Shown here: positions 31,717 through 39,863 of the stretch, one piece after another | Layout of the letters: each line of letters opens with the position of its first letter | Numbering within the stretch: position 1 is the stretch's first letter | NCBI RefSeq assembly: GCF_021789315.1 | Contig: NZ_CP084561.1 | Coordinates: forward strand, 1,426,001-1,490,000 | Length of the DNA stretch: 64,000 nt | Source: Arthrobacter sp. FW305-BF8 | GTDB taxonomy: Bacteria > Actinomycetota > Actinomycetes > Actinomycetales > Micrococcaceae | Direction of reading: 5' to 3' | Position numbers and translations under genes: made by a program | The notes under the pieces: model-generated | The model's input: only the letters and a program-made list of their open reading frames with translations | The model's database searches: none | Told to the model about the DNA's origin: nothing

Positions 31717-31962
31717 CTACTGTCCCTCGTGGCGGAGAACGTCCGGTAGTTCATCCACGAAGACGGTCTGCGGCGGTTCGAAGTAGATGACCAGCACCTC
31801 GTCACCCACCGTGAAAACGCTGACCTTGTCGAACGGGTAGGCGTGGAAGGCGCTGGTGCCGCCGCGGTAGGCGAGCATCACCTCGCCCACGGTTCCGGGG
31901 CCAATCTGACCGCTCACCCGGCCGATCTTCCCGGTCAGGGTCCGGTCAACGTTCCTGTGCAC
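31717..31962 (-). CDS. short NfeD-like OB-fold protein beside flotillin
   Basis: This 81-residue protein (GTG start at 31962) reads GKIGRVSGQIGPGTVGEVML then FHAYPFDKVSVFTVGDEVLV, the pattern of the small C-terminal OB-fold of NfeD proteins. Normal NfeD proteins have membrane segments before this domain; here there are none, so it is a stand-alone soluble form. It lies 39 bp downstream of the flotillin gene on the same strand. NfeD and flotillin (SPFH) genes form a widely conserved pair that organises membrane microdomains, so a partner role is likely. Confidence 0.72.
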   Translation of the reverse strand: MHRNVDRTLTGKIGRVSGQIGPGTVGEVMLAYRGGTSAFHAYPFDKVSVFTVGDEVLVIYFEPPQTVFVDELPDVLRHEGQ

Positions 31963-32001
31963 TGTGCCGCCCCCTTCCCTGGGCTTCCTGCGGCGCCGGT
32001 C

Positions 32002-33438
32002 CTAGGCGCCTGGCTGCTTCGGCGGCTGCTTGGCATGGTTCTGCCCGTTCTTCAGCGCACCTGAAAGCCGCGGCAGGAACGAGCCAGCCTGGGTGATGAT
32101 CCCGCCCACCATGCTGTTGAGGCCGTCCGCGCCGTTCAGGACGGTGAGCTGGTCCACGTGTCCAAACGGCTCGGCCGCCGCCGCCACAATCGACGGCATG
32201 TTCTCCGCCAACTGCTGGGCAATGACGGCATCCTGGTTGCTCTCCAACGCCTCGCCGCGGGCCTTGATGCCCTCCGCCTCAGCCAGGGCCTTCGCCTTGA
32301 TGGCGGACGCCGAGGCATCGCCGCGCGCCTTGGTGGCCGCCGCCTCGGCCTCGCCCGTCACCCGGGTGGCTCCGGCGATGGCCGCGGCCGCGCTCGCGCT
32401 GGCCTGTGCCTCCACTTCCACACGGCGGGCATTGGCCTGCGCCTCGAGCTCCGTCCGCTTGGCACGGGCTTCGGCTGCGCTGATGTCCGCCGCCTTCTGC
32501 GCCTCCGCCTCGGTGCGCTGTGCGTAGGCCTTCGCATCGGCGGGCTTGCGGATGGTGGTCTGCAGCTTCTGTTCCTCGCGGTCCGCCTCGAGCTTGGCCA
32601 CTTCGGTTTCCTGGACCACCACCTGCTGGCGGGCGGTGGCGTCTGCCAGCGGGCCGGCCTGCGCGGCATTGGCCCGTGCCCGTTCGGCGTTGGCCTGCGC
32701 CGCCGACTGTTTGATGGCGGACAGGCTCTGCGCATCGGCGACCTGTGCGGCGGCCTCGGCTTCCCGCTCCGCGGCCTCGCGGTTGCGGGTGGCCTCCGCA
32801 ATGCGGGCCTCCATCTTGACCTGGGCGATGTGCGGCTTGGCGATGTTCTGGATGTAGCCGGTGGGGTCCTGGAGGTCCTTGATCTGCAGGGAATCAACCA
32901 CGAGTCCCAGCTTTTCCATTTCCACCCCGCTAGCGCCGCGGACCTGGGAGGCCAACTTGTCGCGCTCGCGGATAATTTCCTCCACAGTCATGCTGCCGAT
33001 AATGGAACGCAGGTGGCCCTCGAAGACGTTGTACACCTGGCTTTCCATCTTCGGCTGCTGGCCAAGAAACCTTCGGGCGGCGTTGGCAATAAACGCCGGG
33101 GCGTCCCCGATTTTGTAAATGACGACGCCTTCAACGATCACCTGGATACCCTGGGACGTCACGCAGGAGACCTTCAGCTCCGTCTCGTTCAGCGTGAGCG
33201 ACAGCGTGCGGACGGTCTGCAGGCCCGGAACCACCAGTGCGCCCTTGCCGGTGACGATCTTGAAGTCCATCCCGTCGGTGCTTTCCAGGGTGCCGCGCGT
33301 CAGCCCGGAAATTATGAGGGCCTCGTTTGGTTCGGCCACTTTCCACATGAGTTTGACCGCCAGCCAGATCACCAGAATGCCCAGCAGCACCGAGACAACA
33401 ATGATGATCAGCGGCAGGATGGCTGCCAGGTTCTCCAT
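32002..33438 (-). CDS. flotillin-like SPFH domain protein
   Basis: The 478-residue protein has an N-terminal membrane helix (LPLIIIVVSVLLGILVIWLA), an SPFH/band-7 domain (about 35-210, containing NVFEGHLRSIIGSMTVEEII), a long Ala/Glu coiled-coil region (about 210-410) with EAEAxAxKA-type repeats, and a Gly/Ser-rich C-terminus. This is the full flotillin architecture. Flotillins oligomerise at the inner membrane face and mark ordered lipid domains. The next gene downstream is an NfeD-like OB-fold protein, the usual partner. The region upstream to the DUF2945 gene (288 bp) is divergent and contains no recognised gene. Confidence 0.93.
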   Translation of the reverse strand: MENLAAILPLIIIVVSVLLGILVIWLAVKLMWKVAEPNEALIISGLTRGTLESTDGMDFKIVTGKGALVVPGLQTVRTLSLTLNETELKVSCVTSQGIQVIVEGVVIYKIGDAPAFIANAARRFLGQQPKMESQVYNVFEGHLRSIIGSMTVEEIIRERDKLASQVRGASGVEMEKLGLVVDSLQIKDLQDPTGYIQNIAKPHIAQVKMEARIAEATRNREAAEREAEAAAQVADAQSLSAIKQSAAQANAERARANAAQAGPLADATARQQVVVQETEVAKLEADREEQKLQTTIRKPADAKAYAQRTEAEAQKAADISAAEARAKRTELEAQANARRVEVEAQASASAAAAIAGATRVTGEAEAAATKARGDASASAIKAKALAEAEGIKARGEALESNQDAVIAQQLAENMPSIVAAAAEPFGHVDQLTVLNGADGLNSMVGGIITQAGSFLPRLSGALKNGQNHAKQPPKQPGA

Positions 33439-33726
33439 GGCGGTGTCCTCTCAGTGCAAAGGAATGAAGTTGGGCACTACCCCGCAAGTGCGGCATGACC
33501 AGCTGTAATAGACAGTCTGGTGGTGCGCCGGGGCATAGTCCAGCGATTTGGGCGGCCTAGGAGAGCGAGCTCCCAGGCACACCAGATCGGCACCGGCTCT
33601 GGCCGGTCACTGCCACCGGCTGTAGTGTCTCTCCTGATGGCCGACGGCGGTCCCTACCTGCCAGATCCAGCCCGCCGGACCCTGATCCACCAGATCTCGA
33701 ACCCCATCCCGACCCGAGGAGCATGC

Positions 33727-33936
33727 GTGGCACTGACCAAGGGCACCGAAGTGGAGTGGAACACTCCGCAGGGAAAGACCCACGGCAAGATCGTGGAAAA
33801 GAAAACGAGCGACTTCGAGCTCGACGGACACACCCACCGGGCCAGCGACGACGAACCCCAGTACGTTGTGGAGTCCGCAAAGACGGGGGCAAGAGCCGCG
33901 CACAAGGCGGGCGCCCTGACGGAAAAGAAGGGCTAG
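33727..33936 (+). CDS. DUF2945 / hypervirulence-associated TUDOR-like domain protein, 69 aa
   Basis: GAGGAG precedes a GTG start at 33727. The 69-residue product (VALTKGTEVEWNTPQGKTHG) continues GKIVEKKTSDFELDGHTHRA, then ASDDEPQYVVES, matching the DUF2945 (HVA1) small beta-barrel pattern. The molecular function of the family is unknown; the fold is SH3/Tudor-like and often occurs in stress-related clusters. The upstream open frame extending to 33520 is not supported. The next gene starts 4 bp later, so both probably lie in one transcript. Confidence 0.78.
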   Translation: MALTKGTEVEWNTPQGKTHGKIVEKKTSDFELDGHTHRASDDEPQYVVESAKTGARAAHKAGALTEKKG

Positions 33937-33940
33937 TCCC

Positions 33941-35233
33941 ATGGAACCTGAATCAGGTCCTCCGCGTTCCAGCACACCTCCCGTTCCGCCGTCGCTCGGG
34001 AACCGGACCGGTGCCGCCGGCGCTTCGGGCCCGGCGAGCAACGGACGACGGCGGTACAACGTGCTGGTGGTCGGCGGCGGGAACGCCGGGATATCGCTGG
34101 CCGCGCGGCTGCGGCGCTACGGCGTCCGTGACGTTGCGGTGGTGGAACCCAGCGGCAGGCACCTCTTTCAGCCGCTGTTCTCGCACATCGGCGGCGGCAC
34201 CGCCGAGGCCGCCGAAGCCGTGCGCCCGCAGGAATCCGTCATGCCGAAGGGCGTGACCTGGATTCCGGACAGCGCCGTGGACATCAAACCGGAAACGAAC
34301 ACCGTGGAACTGGCCTCCGGGATCCGGCTCAGCTACGGCCACGTGGTGGTGTGCCCTGGCCTGCAGCTTGACTGGCACAAGGTGCCTGGCCTGGCCGAGG
34401 CCATGGAATCGCCCCATGCCTCCTCGAATTATGTGTATGAGTTGGCTCCCAAGACCTGGGCCCTGCTGAGCGGGCTGAGGAGCGGAACAGCCGTGTTCAC
34501 CATGCCCTCGGGACCGGTCAAATGCGGCGGTGCCTCGCAGAAACCCATGTACCTAGCCTGCGACTACTGGCGCCAGCAGGGAGTGCTGTCCAACATCCGC
34601 GTGGTGATGGTGGTGCCGACCCCCACGGTCTACGGCGTGCCGGGGGTGGACGAGGAACTGAACCGCAAGATCGCCGAGTACGGCATTGAGCTGCGGTGCA
34701 ACAGCGAGGTGACCGCCGTAGACGCGGCTGCCCGCGCCGTGCAAATCCACGACGCCGCCAGCGGCTCGAGCGAGAGCCTCACTTACGACGTCCTGCACGC
34801 CGTACCGCCGCAGTCGGCGCCCGACTGGCTCAAGTCCACTGCATTGCCGGCATCCGGTGACGACGGCGGCTTCGTGGAAGTGGACCCGGAGACGCTGCGT
34901 CACCCCAGGTACCCGAACGTCTGGTCCCTAGGCGACGCCGCCGGCACCAAAAACTCCAAGGCCGGCGCCGCCCTCCGGAAACAGACCACCGTGCTGGCGA
35001 AGAACCTTAAAGCAATCATCAAAGGCGAGGAGCCCAAGACCAAGTACAACGGCTACTCGGCTTGCCCCTTCACCGTGTCCCGGTCAACGGTGGTGTTCGC
35101 CGAGTTCGACGACGAGTACAAGCCCATGCCCACGATCCCCAAAGTGGCGAAGGAGCGGCATTCCACCTGGATCCTCGAACGCGACCTTTTCCCTGGCATC
35201 TATTGGAACCTGATCCTGAAGGGCCGGGCCTGA
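33941..35233 (+). CDS. FAD/NAD(P)-dependent oxidoreductase, sulfide:quinone oxidoreductase-like
   Basis: The first 35 residues are a Pro/Ser/Gly-rich tail without export signal. Residues 38-55 (YNVLVVGGGNAGISLAARL) form the FAD Rossmann motif. Then come GHVVVCPGLQLDWHKVPGL, MPSGPVKCGGASQKPMYLA (with the Cys typical of type II/eukaryotic-like SQR) and VWSLGDAAGTKNSKAGAAL near the FAD ribityl contact. Such enzymes oxidise sulfide or persulfide and pass electrons to quinone or another acceptor. The second catalytic Cys pair should be verified by alignment. A perfect GC hairpin follows the stop by about 100 bp. Confidence 0.8.
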   Translation: MEPESGPPRSSTPPVPPSLGNRTGAAGASGPASNGRRRYNVLVVGGGNAGISLAARLRRYGVRDVAVVEPSGRHLFQPLFSHIGGGTAEAAEAVRPQESVMPKGVTWIPDSAVDIKPETNTVELASGIRLSYGHVVVCPGLQLDWHKVPGLAEAMESPHASSNYVYELAPKTWALLSGLRSGTAVFTMPSGPVKCGGASQKPMYLACDYWRQQGVLSNIRVVMVVPTPTVYGVPGVDEELNRKIAEYGIELRCNSEVTAVDAAARAVQIHDAASGSSESLTYDVLHAVPPQSAPDWLKSTALPASGDDGGFVEVDPETLRHPRYPNVWSLGDAAGTKNSKAGAALRKQTTVLAKNLKAIIKGEEPKTKYNGYSACPFTVSRSTVVFAEFDDEYKPMPTIPKVAKERHSTWILERDLFPGIYWNLILKGRA

Positions 35234-35333
35234 GCCCGCGCAACTGCCTGGCCCCAGTCGCCTGATCCCCGACACCAGACAGGCGCCTGACCGTTGGCGC
35301 CTGACCACAGGCAACCGGCCGAGCACAGACAAG

Positions 35334-35362
35334 CGGCCGGCCCGCGTGAGGCGGGCCGGCCG
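35334..35362 (+). terminator. 12-bp perfect hairpin after the SQR-like gene
   Basis: CGGCCGGCCCGC-GTGAG-GCGGGCCGGCCG. It lies 101 bp past the stop codon of the oxidoreductase and 36 bp before the end of the convergent DUF3618 gene, so it may terminate both strands. A short T-rich stretch follows only on the plus strand. Confidence 0.65.
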
Positions 35363-35397
35363 GCGTCGTATTTGGACTCTTTGGGGCGTTGTTGGCG

Positions 35398-36039
35398 TTA
35401 CGGGTTTTGGACGTGGTCCTTGGCGTCCGTGGCGGTGGCTTTGACGTCTGAGGCGGCGGTTTGGCCTTCGTCCTTGACGTGCTGGGCGGCGTCGGTGGCG
35501 GTGGACTTGACGTTTTCCATGGCCTCCTGGGCGGGTTCTTTCCAGCCCTGGGCCATGTCCTTGGCGGCCTCGGTGACCTGGCTGGTCAGGGGTTCGGCCG
35601 CGGTCTTGAGGGCGTCGGCGGCTTCGCGTTCCTTCTCGCTTGGCGGGATGAGGGAGGAGACGAGCAGCCCGGCGCCGAAGGCGATCAGGCCGGCGGCGAG
35701 GGGGTTGCCCTGGGTTTTGGCGGCGACTTTCTGGGGTGCGTCGGCGATCGCTTCGCCGGCGCCGTGGAGGGCGTTCCCGGCGGCGTCGGTGGCCTGGTGG
35801 ACCCCGCCGCTGGTGTTGTGGGCGGCGTGGTGGAGGCTGCCGGAGGTGTTGTGGGTGGCGTGTTCTGCGGTGCCCATGACTTTGTCCTTTACTCCGAAGA
35901 CGGCGTCCTTCACCTTGTTGGTTTGGCGGTGGACGATGTTGGAGGGGGTGACTTTGTCGGCGACGGCGTCCACGTTGGTGCCGAGGCGGGCGCGGGTTGC
36001 TTCGATGTCGGCGCGGATGGCGTCCGGGTTCTCACTCAT
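35398..36039 (-). CDS. DUF3618 protein with a Thr/Ala/His-rich amphipathic body
   Basis: The 213-residue protein starts MSENPDAIRADIEATRARLG, the DUF3618 hallmark. It continues with a lysine-rich region and LEA-like amphipathic repeats (EHATHNTSGSLHHAAHNTSG), one membrane segment (PLAAGLIAFGAGLLVSSLIP, about 112-131) and a C-terminal amphipathic helix rich in ATDA and VKST. The family is unstudied but occurs with holin-X proteins in actinobacterial envelope operons. The ATG overlaps the stop codon of the holin-X gene by 4 bp (36036-36039), showing translational coupling. It is the last gene of a three-gene minus-strand operon. Confidence 0.85.
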   Translation of the reverse strand: MSENPDAIRADIEATRARLGTNVDAVADKVTPSNIVHRQTNKVKDAVFGVKDKVMGTAEHATHNTSGSLHHAAHNTSGGVHQATDAAGNALHGAGEAIADAPQKVAAKTQGNPLAAGLIAFGAGLLVSSLIPPSEKEREAADALKTAAEPLTSQVTEAAKDMAQGWKEPAQEAMENVKSTATDAAQHVKDEGQTAASDVKATATDAKDHVQNP

Positions 36040-36467
36040 CGGTGGTCTCCGTTCGGTTTGAGGGTGGGCGGGATTTCCTTGGCTGTCTCCATGGTCTGGG
36101 GCATGCCCTTGATGTGTTTGAGTTCCTTGCGTCCGACGCTGGCGAGGATCGCGGCGATGATGCCCCAGATCACGGCGACGACGACGGCGGACCAGCCCAG
36201 GCCCATGAGTTCGCCGAGGGCGTACCAGAGGGCGATGGAGAGGAACAGGAGCACGAAGTGCCCGGCGACGCCGGCGCCGGCGAGCATGCCGCCGCCCTTG
36301 CCGGCGCGGGTGCCGGACTGTTTCAGTTCGGCTTTGGCGAGTTCGATTTCCTGCCGCATCAGGGTGGACAGGTCACGGGTGACATCGCCCAGGAGGTCAC
36401 CAAGGGAGGTGGTATCGGCCTTCGCGTGCGCAGCCGTCTGCGGGGTATCAGGTATCTGGCTGCTCAC
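36036..36467 (-). CDS. actinobacterial holin-X family membrane protein
   Basis: The 143-residue product has a soluble N-terminus (SLGDLLGDVTRDLSTLMRQE), where the Leu-Met-Arg-Gln-Glu-Ile-Glu-Leu-Ala-Lys-Ala-Glu pattern is diagnostic for holin-X/DUF1469 proteins. Two hydrophobic helices follow (about 63-82 and 88-111: FVLLFLSIALWYALGELMGL and VVVAVIWGIIAAILASVG). Despite the name, most members are chromosomal and have no lysis role; they are presumed envelope-stress proteins. The gene overlaps both neighbours by 4 bp, so its translation is coupled in both directions. Confidence 0.85.
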   Translation of the reverse strand: MSSQIPDTPQTAAHAKADTTSLGDLLGDVTRDLSTLMRQEIELAKAELKQSGTRAGKGGGMLAGAGVAGHFVLLFLSIALWYALGELMGLGWSAVVVAVIWGIIAAILASVGRKELKHIKGMPQTMETAKEIPPTLKPNGDHR

Positions 36468-37402
36468 AGGGGACGCCCCCCACCCTCGGTATCATCAGTA
36501 TCCCGGCGCCTCGGCTCCCCGTAGCCCGGTTCGCCATAACCCGGCTCACCGATGGCCGGCTCTCCGACGCCCGGTTCGCCGTAGGCAGGCTCACCGTACG
36601 CGGGCTGACCGGTCGTCTGTTCCCCGTAAGTCTGCTCGCCGTACGCCGGCTGGGTGTAGGCGGGCTCTCCCAGTCCGGCCTGGTCGTAGAGCGGTGTGCC
36701 GATCCCGGTGTCAAGGCTGCTATCGGTGACCGGCGGCTGGACGGGGTAGGGCGGAACTGTGCTCGCGTAGCCCGCGCCGGTTGCCGTCTCGGGGGCGCCG
36801 GCCTGCAGGCTGCGGCCCAGGCGGCCGGCAAGCAGGCCCGCGCCTGCCGCGAGGAGCAGGAAGGTGCCGGGGCGCTGGCGGGCGAAGGACTTGACCTCGT
36901 CCAGCAGTGAGCCCGGGTCGCGGTTGTCCAGCCAGGACGCGACCGACTCGGAGCGGTCCGCGGCTTGCCGGATCAGGTCCGAGGCTACGCCCTGCTGGTC
37001 AGGTGCGTCGGCCATGGTGCGCAGCTGCGAGGAGATGGTGCGGATGCCTTCGGCGGCCTTCGTCTGCTGGGTGCCGGCCTGGCTGGTCAGGTCCGACTTC
37101 GCCTGGTGCAGCAGGTCCTTGGCGCTGTTCTTGGCCTCGTACGCGACGTTCTTCGCCTCGGCCTTGGCCGTCTCGGCAACGTTCTGGGCGGCAACTTTAG
37201 TCTCGCCGGCGACGTTCGCGGCCTCTTCCTTCGCCACGTCCTTCTTCGAGGACGCATCGTCCTGGTAGCCCGGGCTGCCGGTGTAGCCAGTGGTGCCCGC
37301 GCCAGTTGCGCCGTAGCCGGTGGTGCCGGCGCCGTAACCCGAATTCTGTGTGGCCGGGGGAGTGCTGAGGTCTTCATCCTGCGGCCATTGGTTCTCAGTC
37401 AT
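36464..37402 (-). CDS. hypothetical envelope protein with YGEP repeats, first gene of the DUF3618 operon
   Basis: The 312-residue product has a Gly/Tyr/Thr-rich start (YGAGTTGYGATGAGTTGYTG) and an Ala/Lys amphipathic helix like a LEA protein (AQNVAETAKAEAKNVAYEA). One hydrophobic segment follows (PGTFLLLAAGAGLLAGRLG, about 180-198). The C-terminus has many copies of the tetrapeptide YGEP/YGEQ, ending GEPGYGEPGYGEPRRRD. No catalytic motif is seen. The repeats suggest a disordered surface or scaffolding tail. It overlaps the holin-X gene by 4 bp and would be transcribed from the control region at 37403-37813. Confidence 0.78.
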   Translation of the reverse strand: MTENQWPQDEDLSTPPATQNSGYGAGTTGYGATGAGTTGYTGSPGYQDDASSKKDVAKEEAANVAGETKVAAQNVAETAKAEAKNVAYEAKNSAKDLLHQAKSDLTSQAGTQQTKAAEGIRTISSQLRTMADAPDQQGVASDLIRQAADRSESVASWLDNRDPGSLLDEVKSFARQRPGTFLLLAAGAGLLAGRLGRSLQAGAPETATGAGYASTVPPYPVQPPVTDSSLDTGIGTPLYDQAGLGEPAYTQPAYGEQTYGEQTTGQPAYGEPAYGEPGVGEPAIGEPGYGEPGYGEPRRRDTDDTEGGGRPL

Positions 37403-37813
37403 CTTCGCTCTCTCTTTCCGAAAGGGTCAGTTGCTGTACAGGAACCAGCGTTGCTGGCATGCAATGGTAAGCATGTTTACTAATAAATAGTAAGCACCCT
37501 TGGCATTTTTTCCCACCTTTACTTCGGCTGTCCTGGAATGAAGCGGGCAGTTCCCTGTATTGGCGCGAATTGGGGCGCGTAGCGAATCGCAGCGGTAAGA
37601 AAAAAGCTAAGTAGGCTTGCCAATCCGATAGTAAGCATGCTTAGGGTATAGGTGCGAGGCCGGAGTAATCGCCTCGGCCCGACGGCGGATGCCCGCCCCG
37701 CACGGCAGTTGCCGCTCTTTGGCGGATAGCACGCCGTGTGGCGTCGCACCGCCGTCGCCGGTTCAACGTGAACAGCCAAAAGTGGACAAGAAGTCAACAT
37801 TCAAGGAGACAGA
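37403..37813. promoter_or_regulatory. divergent control region with repeated TAAGCATG palindromes
   Basis: This AT-rich 411-bp region separates the DUF3618 operon from the PRC-barrel gene. It holds TAAGCATGTTTA (37468-37479), TTACTA-ATAAA-TAGTAA (37477-37493, overlapping the first), a half site AGTAAGCA (37489) and the perfect palindrome TAAGCATGCTTA (37632-37643). GGGTAT follows the last one (37644-37649). The paired palindromes look like operators of a dimeric regulator, and a MarR-family gene lies 1 kb downstream. A CGACGGCGG...CCGCCGTCG inverted repeat spans 37680-37757. Confidence 0.6.
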
Positions 37814-38686
37814 ATGCTCGCCAAGGAACACATCGACGACCTGCTGAACCAGAACGGAAACGTCCTCTCGACGGACGGAGGCAAGATCGGTTCCGTGGGA
37901 CAGGTGTATGCGGACGATGAGAACGGGCAGCCTACCTGGGTAACCGCACGGACAGGCCTCTTCGGCACCTCCGAATCCTTCATCCCCCTCGAAGGCGCCC
38001 GGGTTGATGGAGCCGACATCGTCGTCCCGTACACCAAGGACCAGGTGAAGGACGCCCCGCGCGTGGAAGCGGAAGGACACCTTGACCCGGCCGAAGAGGA
38101 CCGGCTCTACGAGCACTACCAGCTGAACGGAACGGTAGCTTACAGCGAGGCTGCGAACGGGCACACCGCCGACTCAGGCCGGCCGGCCGACCGGTCGGCG
38201 GCCGGCCTTACCGCCACTGAGCGGGATGCAGGATTCGCTGCCGGAGGTGGTGGCGGAACGTACAGCGCGGCGGATGAGAGGGCTGGTCGTGACACGTCCG
38301 GAGTGGACGACGGTGACGCCATGACCCGCTCGGAGGAACGCGTGAATGTCGGCACGGAAAGGCAGGCTGCCGGCCGGGCGCGCCTGCGCAAGTACGTGGT
38401 GACCGAAAACGTTACCCAGACCGTTCCCGTGCAGCGCGAGGAAGTGCGGCTGGAGCGCGAACCAATCACCGAAGGAAACAGGGGCGAGGCGCTGGGCGGT
38501 CCGGCCATCAGCGAGGCAGAACACGAGGTGGTGCTGCACGAGGAACGTCCGGTGGTGGACAAGGAAACCGTACCCGTTGAGCGGGTCAGGCTGGACACCG
38601 AAACCGTCACGGACGAGGTGACCGTGGATGAACAGGTCCGCAAGGAGCGCATTGAGGCCGACGGCGTAGAGGACACCCGCCGCTAA
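37814..38686 (+). CDS. PRC-barrel plus DUF2382 protein
   Basis: The 290-residue protein starts with a PRC-barrel-like domain (about 1-75: DGGKIGSVGQVYADDENGQP and the FIPLEGARVDGADIVVPYTK strand), then a flexible Gly-rich linker. The C-terminal DUF2382/YsnF-like domain starts RLRKYVVTENVTQTVPVQRE and ends VTVDEQVRKERIEADG. Proteins of this type are common stress-response proteins of unknown activity. GGAGACAG lies upstream of the ATG. It is divergent from the DUF3618 operon and followed after about 100 bp by a MarR gene, suggesting one co-regulated stress module. Confidence 0.88.
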   Translation: MLAKEHIDDLLNQNGNVLSTDGGKIGSVGQVYADDENGQPTWVTARTGLFGTSESFIPLEGARVDGADIVVPYTKDQVKDAPRVEAEGHLDPAEEDRLYEHYQLNGTVAYSEAANGHTADSGRPADRSAAGLTATERDAGFAAGGGGGTYSAADERAGRDTSGVDDGDAMTRSEERVNVGTERQAAGRARLRKYVVTENVTQTVPVQREEVRLEREPITEGNRGEALGGPAISEAEHEVVLHEERPVVDKETVPVERVRLDTETVTDEVTVDEQVRKERIEADGVEDTRR

Positions 38687-38789
38687 CTTGCCCCACGCCG
38701 GGGCCGGCTTACGGGCCCCGGCATTGCAGGCATTGTGGGCTGGCCACGTCGCCAGCACGGGCTCAAAGGGGAAAGAAGGTTAAAAACCG

Positions 38790-39554
38790 ATGGTCCCGAA
38801 TCCTGACGCGGAGCAGTGGGGGCCTCACCAGCTGCTGTCCATGGCTGCCAGGCTCGTCCAGCGCAGGCAGGACCAGGCGCTGGCTGAACTCGGTCTCACC
38901 CACGCCGCTGTCATCGCGCTGCAGGGCCTCCTTGCCGGGCCGCTGAACCAGGAACAGCTGGCCTCTGAGATCAAGGTCCGCAGCCAGTCTGTTGGCAGGG
39001 TCCTGTCGCGGCTCGAGGAGGCAGGCCTGGTGGCTCGCGCATCCAGTTCCCTGGACAGGCGCCACAACGAGGTTTCCATAACGGAAGCAGGCCGCCAGGC
39101 GCTGGAAGCGGCCAGGAAGGCTGAGCAGGATGCGCTGCCCCCCGACGTCGTCGAGGGTACCGTCCTGGGCCGGGAGCTGGCGCGGGTCATCAGCTACTTT
39201 CCCGGCCGCGCCAAGCCCGGCTCCGCCAAGAACCAGAATCCGGCCGCTGCCGTCAGCGATCCAGCCGCGGACAGTACTGCGGAAGACGAGACGGCGGAAA
39301 CTGGCTCTCCCGTAGCCGGTGCACCCGCAGAAGGCACGGAGGTAGAAGGCGTGATGCCCGCAACCAGTGCGGTGACAGAAGGTGTGGCCGCAGCCGGGCA
39401 GCATGCTTCGAGCGCGGATACTGCTGCGGAACCTGCCTTACAGAGGCCCGCTTCCGGAGATGAGGTTGCCGCGGAGCAAGCGGCACCGGCACCGAAGGAC
39501 CGCGCCGGAACAAAGCAGAAGCCAGACAGCGAGGGCTACTCCGCCCCTGAATAG
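38790..39554 (+). CDS. MarR-family winged-helix regulator with long acidic Ala/Pro/Glu tail
   Basis: Residues 1-145 hold the MarR fold: helix 1 with LLSMAARLVQRRQDQALAEL, the recognition region QLASEIKVRSQSVGRVLSRL, the wing SSSLDRRHNEVSITEAGR, and a dimerisation helix. About 110 residues of low-complexity Ala/Glu/Gly/Pro sequence follow, unusual for MarR proteins, which normally end near residue 150. The regulator is predicted to bind palindromes as a dimer and is a candidate ligand for the TAAGCATG sites upstream of the neighbouring stress genes. A perfect hairpin follows 24 bp after the stop. Confidence 0.87.
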   Translation: MVPNPDAEQWGPHQLLSMAARLVQRRQDQALAELGLTHAAVIALQGLLAGPLNQEQLASEIKVRSQSVGRVLSRLEEAGLVARASSSLDRRHNEVSITEAGRQALEAARKAEQDALPPDVVEGTVLGRELARVISYFPGRAKPGSAKNQNPAAAVSDPAADSTAEDETAETGSPVAGAPAEGTEVEGVMPATSAVTEGVAAAGQHASSADTAAEPALQRPASGDEVAAEQAAPAPKDRAGTKQKPDSEGYSAPE

Positions 39555-39577
39555 GCGGACTGATCATCAAGGAAGGG

Positions 39578-39608
39578 AAGTGTCGCCGCGCCGCGCGCGG
39601 CGACACTT
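39578..39608 (+). terminator. 13-bp perfect hairpin after marR
   Basis: AAGTGTCGCCGCG-CCGCG-CGCGGCGACACTT, followed by TCCTGG. It lies 24 bp after the MarR stop codon. No other gene end lies within 60 bp. Confidence 0.75.
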
Positions 39609-39673
39609 TCCTGGCTGGCACACGCCGGTCCGGGTTCAACGCCGGACCGTGCTCCAGCTTCGTTAGGACGGCG

Positions 39674-39850
39674 TTAGCGTCCCTGTTGCATCGGGTCCGG
39701 CCAGTTTCCGATGAGGCCGGACATGGGGTCGGGCCAGTTCCCAATCCGGCCGCGCATGGGGTCGGGCCAGTTGCCGATCCGGCCGCTAGCGGGTCCGAAC
39801 TGCGGACGGGACGGGCGGGGGGCAGCAGACAGCGGGGCGTGCGTAGACAT
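39674..39850 (-). CDS. 58-aa peptide with three tandem 11-residue IGNWPDPM repeats
   Basis: ATG 39850 preceded by AGGAGA gives 58 residues. After a Pro/Ser/Ala leader (residues 1-21) come three exact 11-residue units, (S/R)G(R/L)IGNWPDPM (22-32, 33-43, 44-54), then QQGR. There is no signal peptide, Cys or membrane helix. The leader-plus-repeated-core layout recalls ribosomally made, modified peptide precursors with several cores, but no modifying enzyme, protease or transporter lies nearby. It is transcribed after the Pro-repeat secreted protein (89 bp upstream), with a stem-loop before its ribosome binding site. Function unknown; a longer frame starting at 40018 lacks support. Confidence 0.6.
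   Translation of the reverse strand: MSTHAPLSAAPRPSRPQFGPASGRIGNWPDPMRGRIGNWPDPMSGLIGNWPDPMQQGR
39689..39787 (-). repeat. three tandem 33-bp units inside the 58-aa peptide gene
   Basis: Each 33-bp unit encodes (S/R)G(R/L)IGNWPDPM. The DNA units differ at several positions, mostly synonymous, so the repeats are not a very recent slippage event and the peptide sequence seems to be under selection. Confidence 0.8.
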
Positions 39851-39863
39851 GACATGTTCTCCT

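Noticed and set aside
36036..36467. Prophage lysis holin
   Set aside because: The protein matches the chromosomal actinobacterial holin-X type and no phage genes are near.
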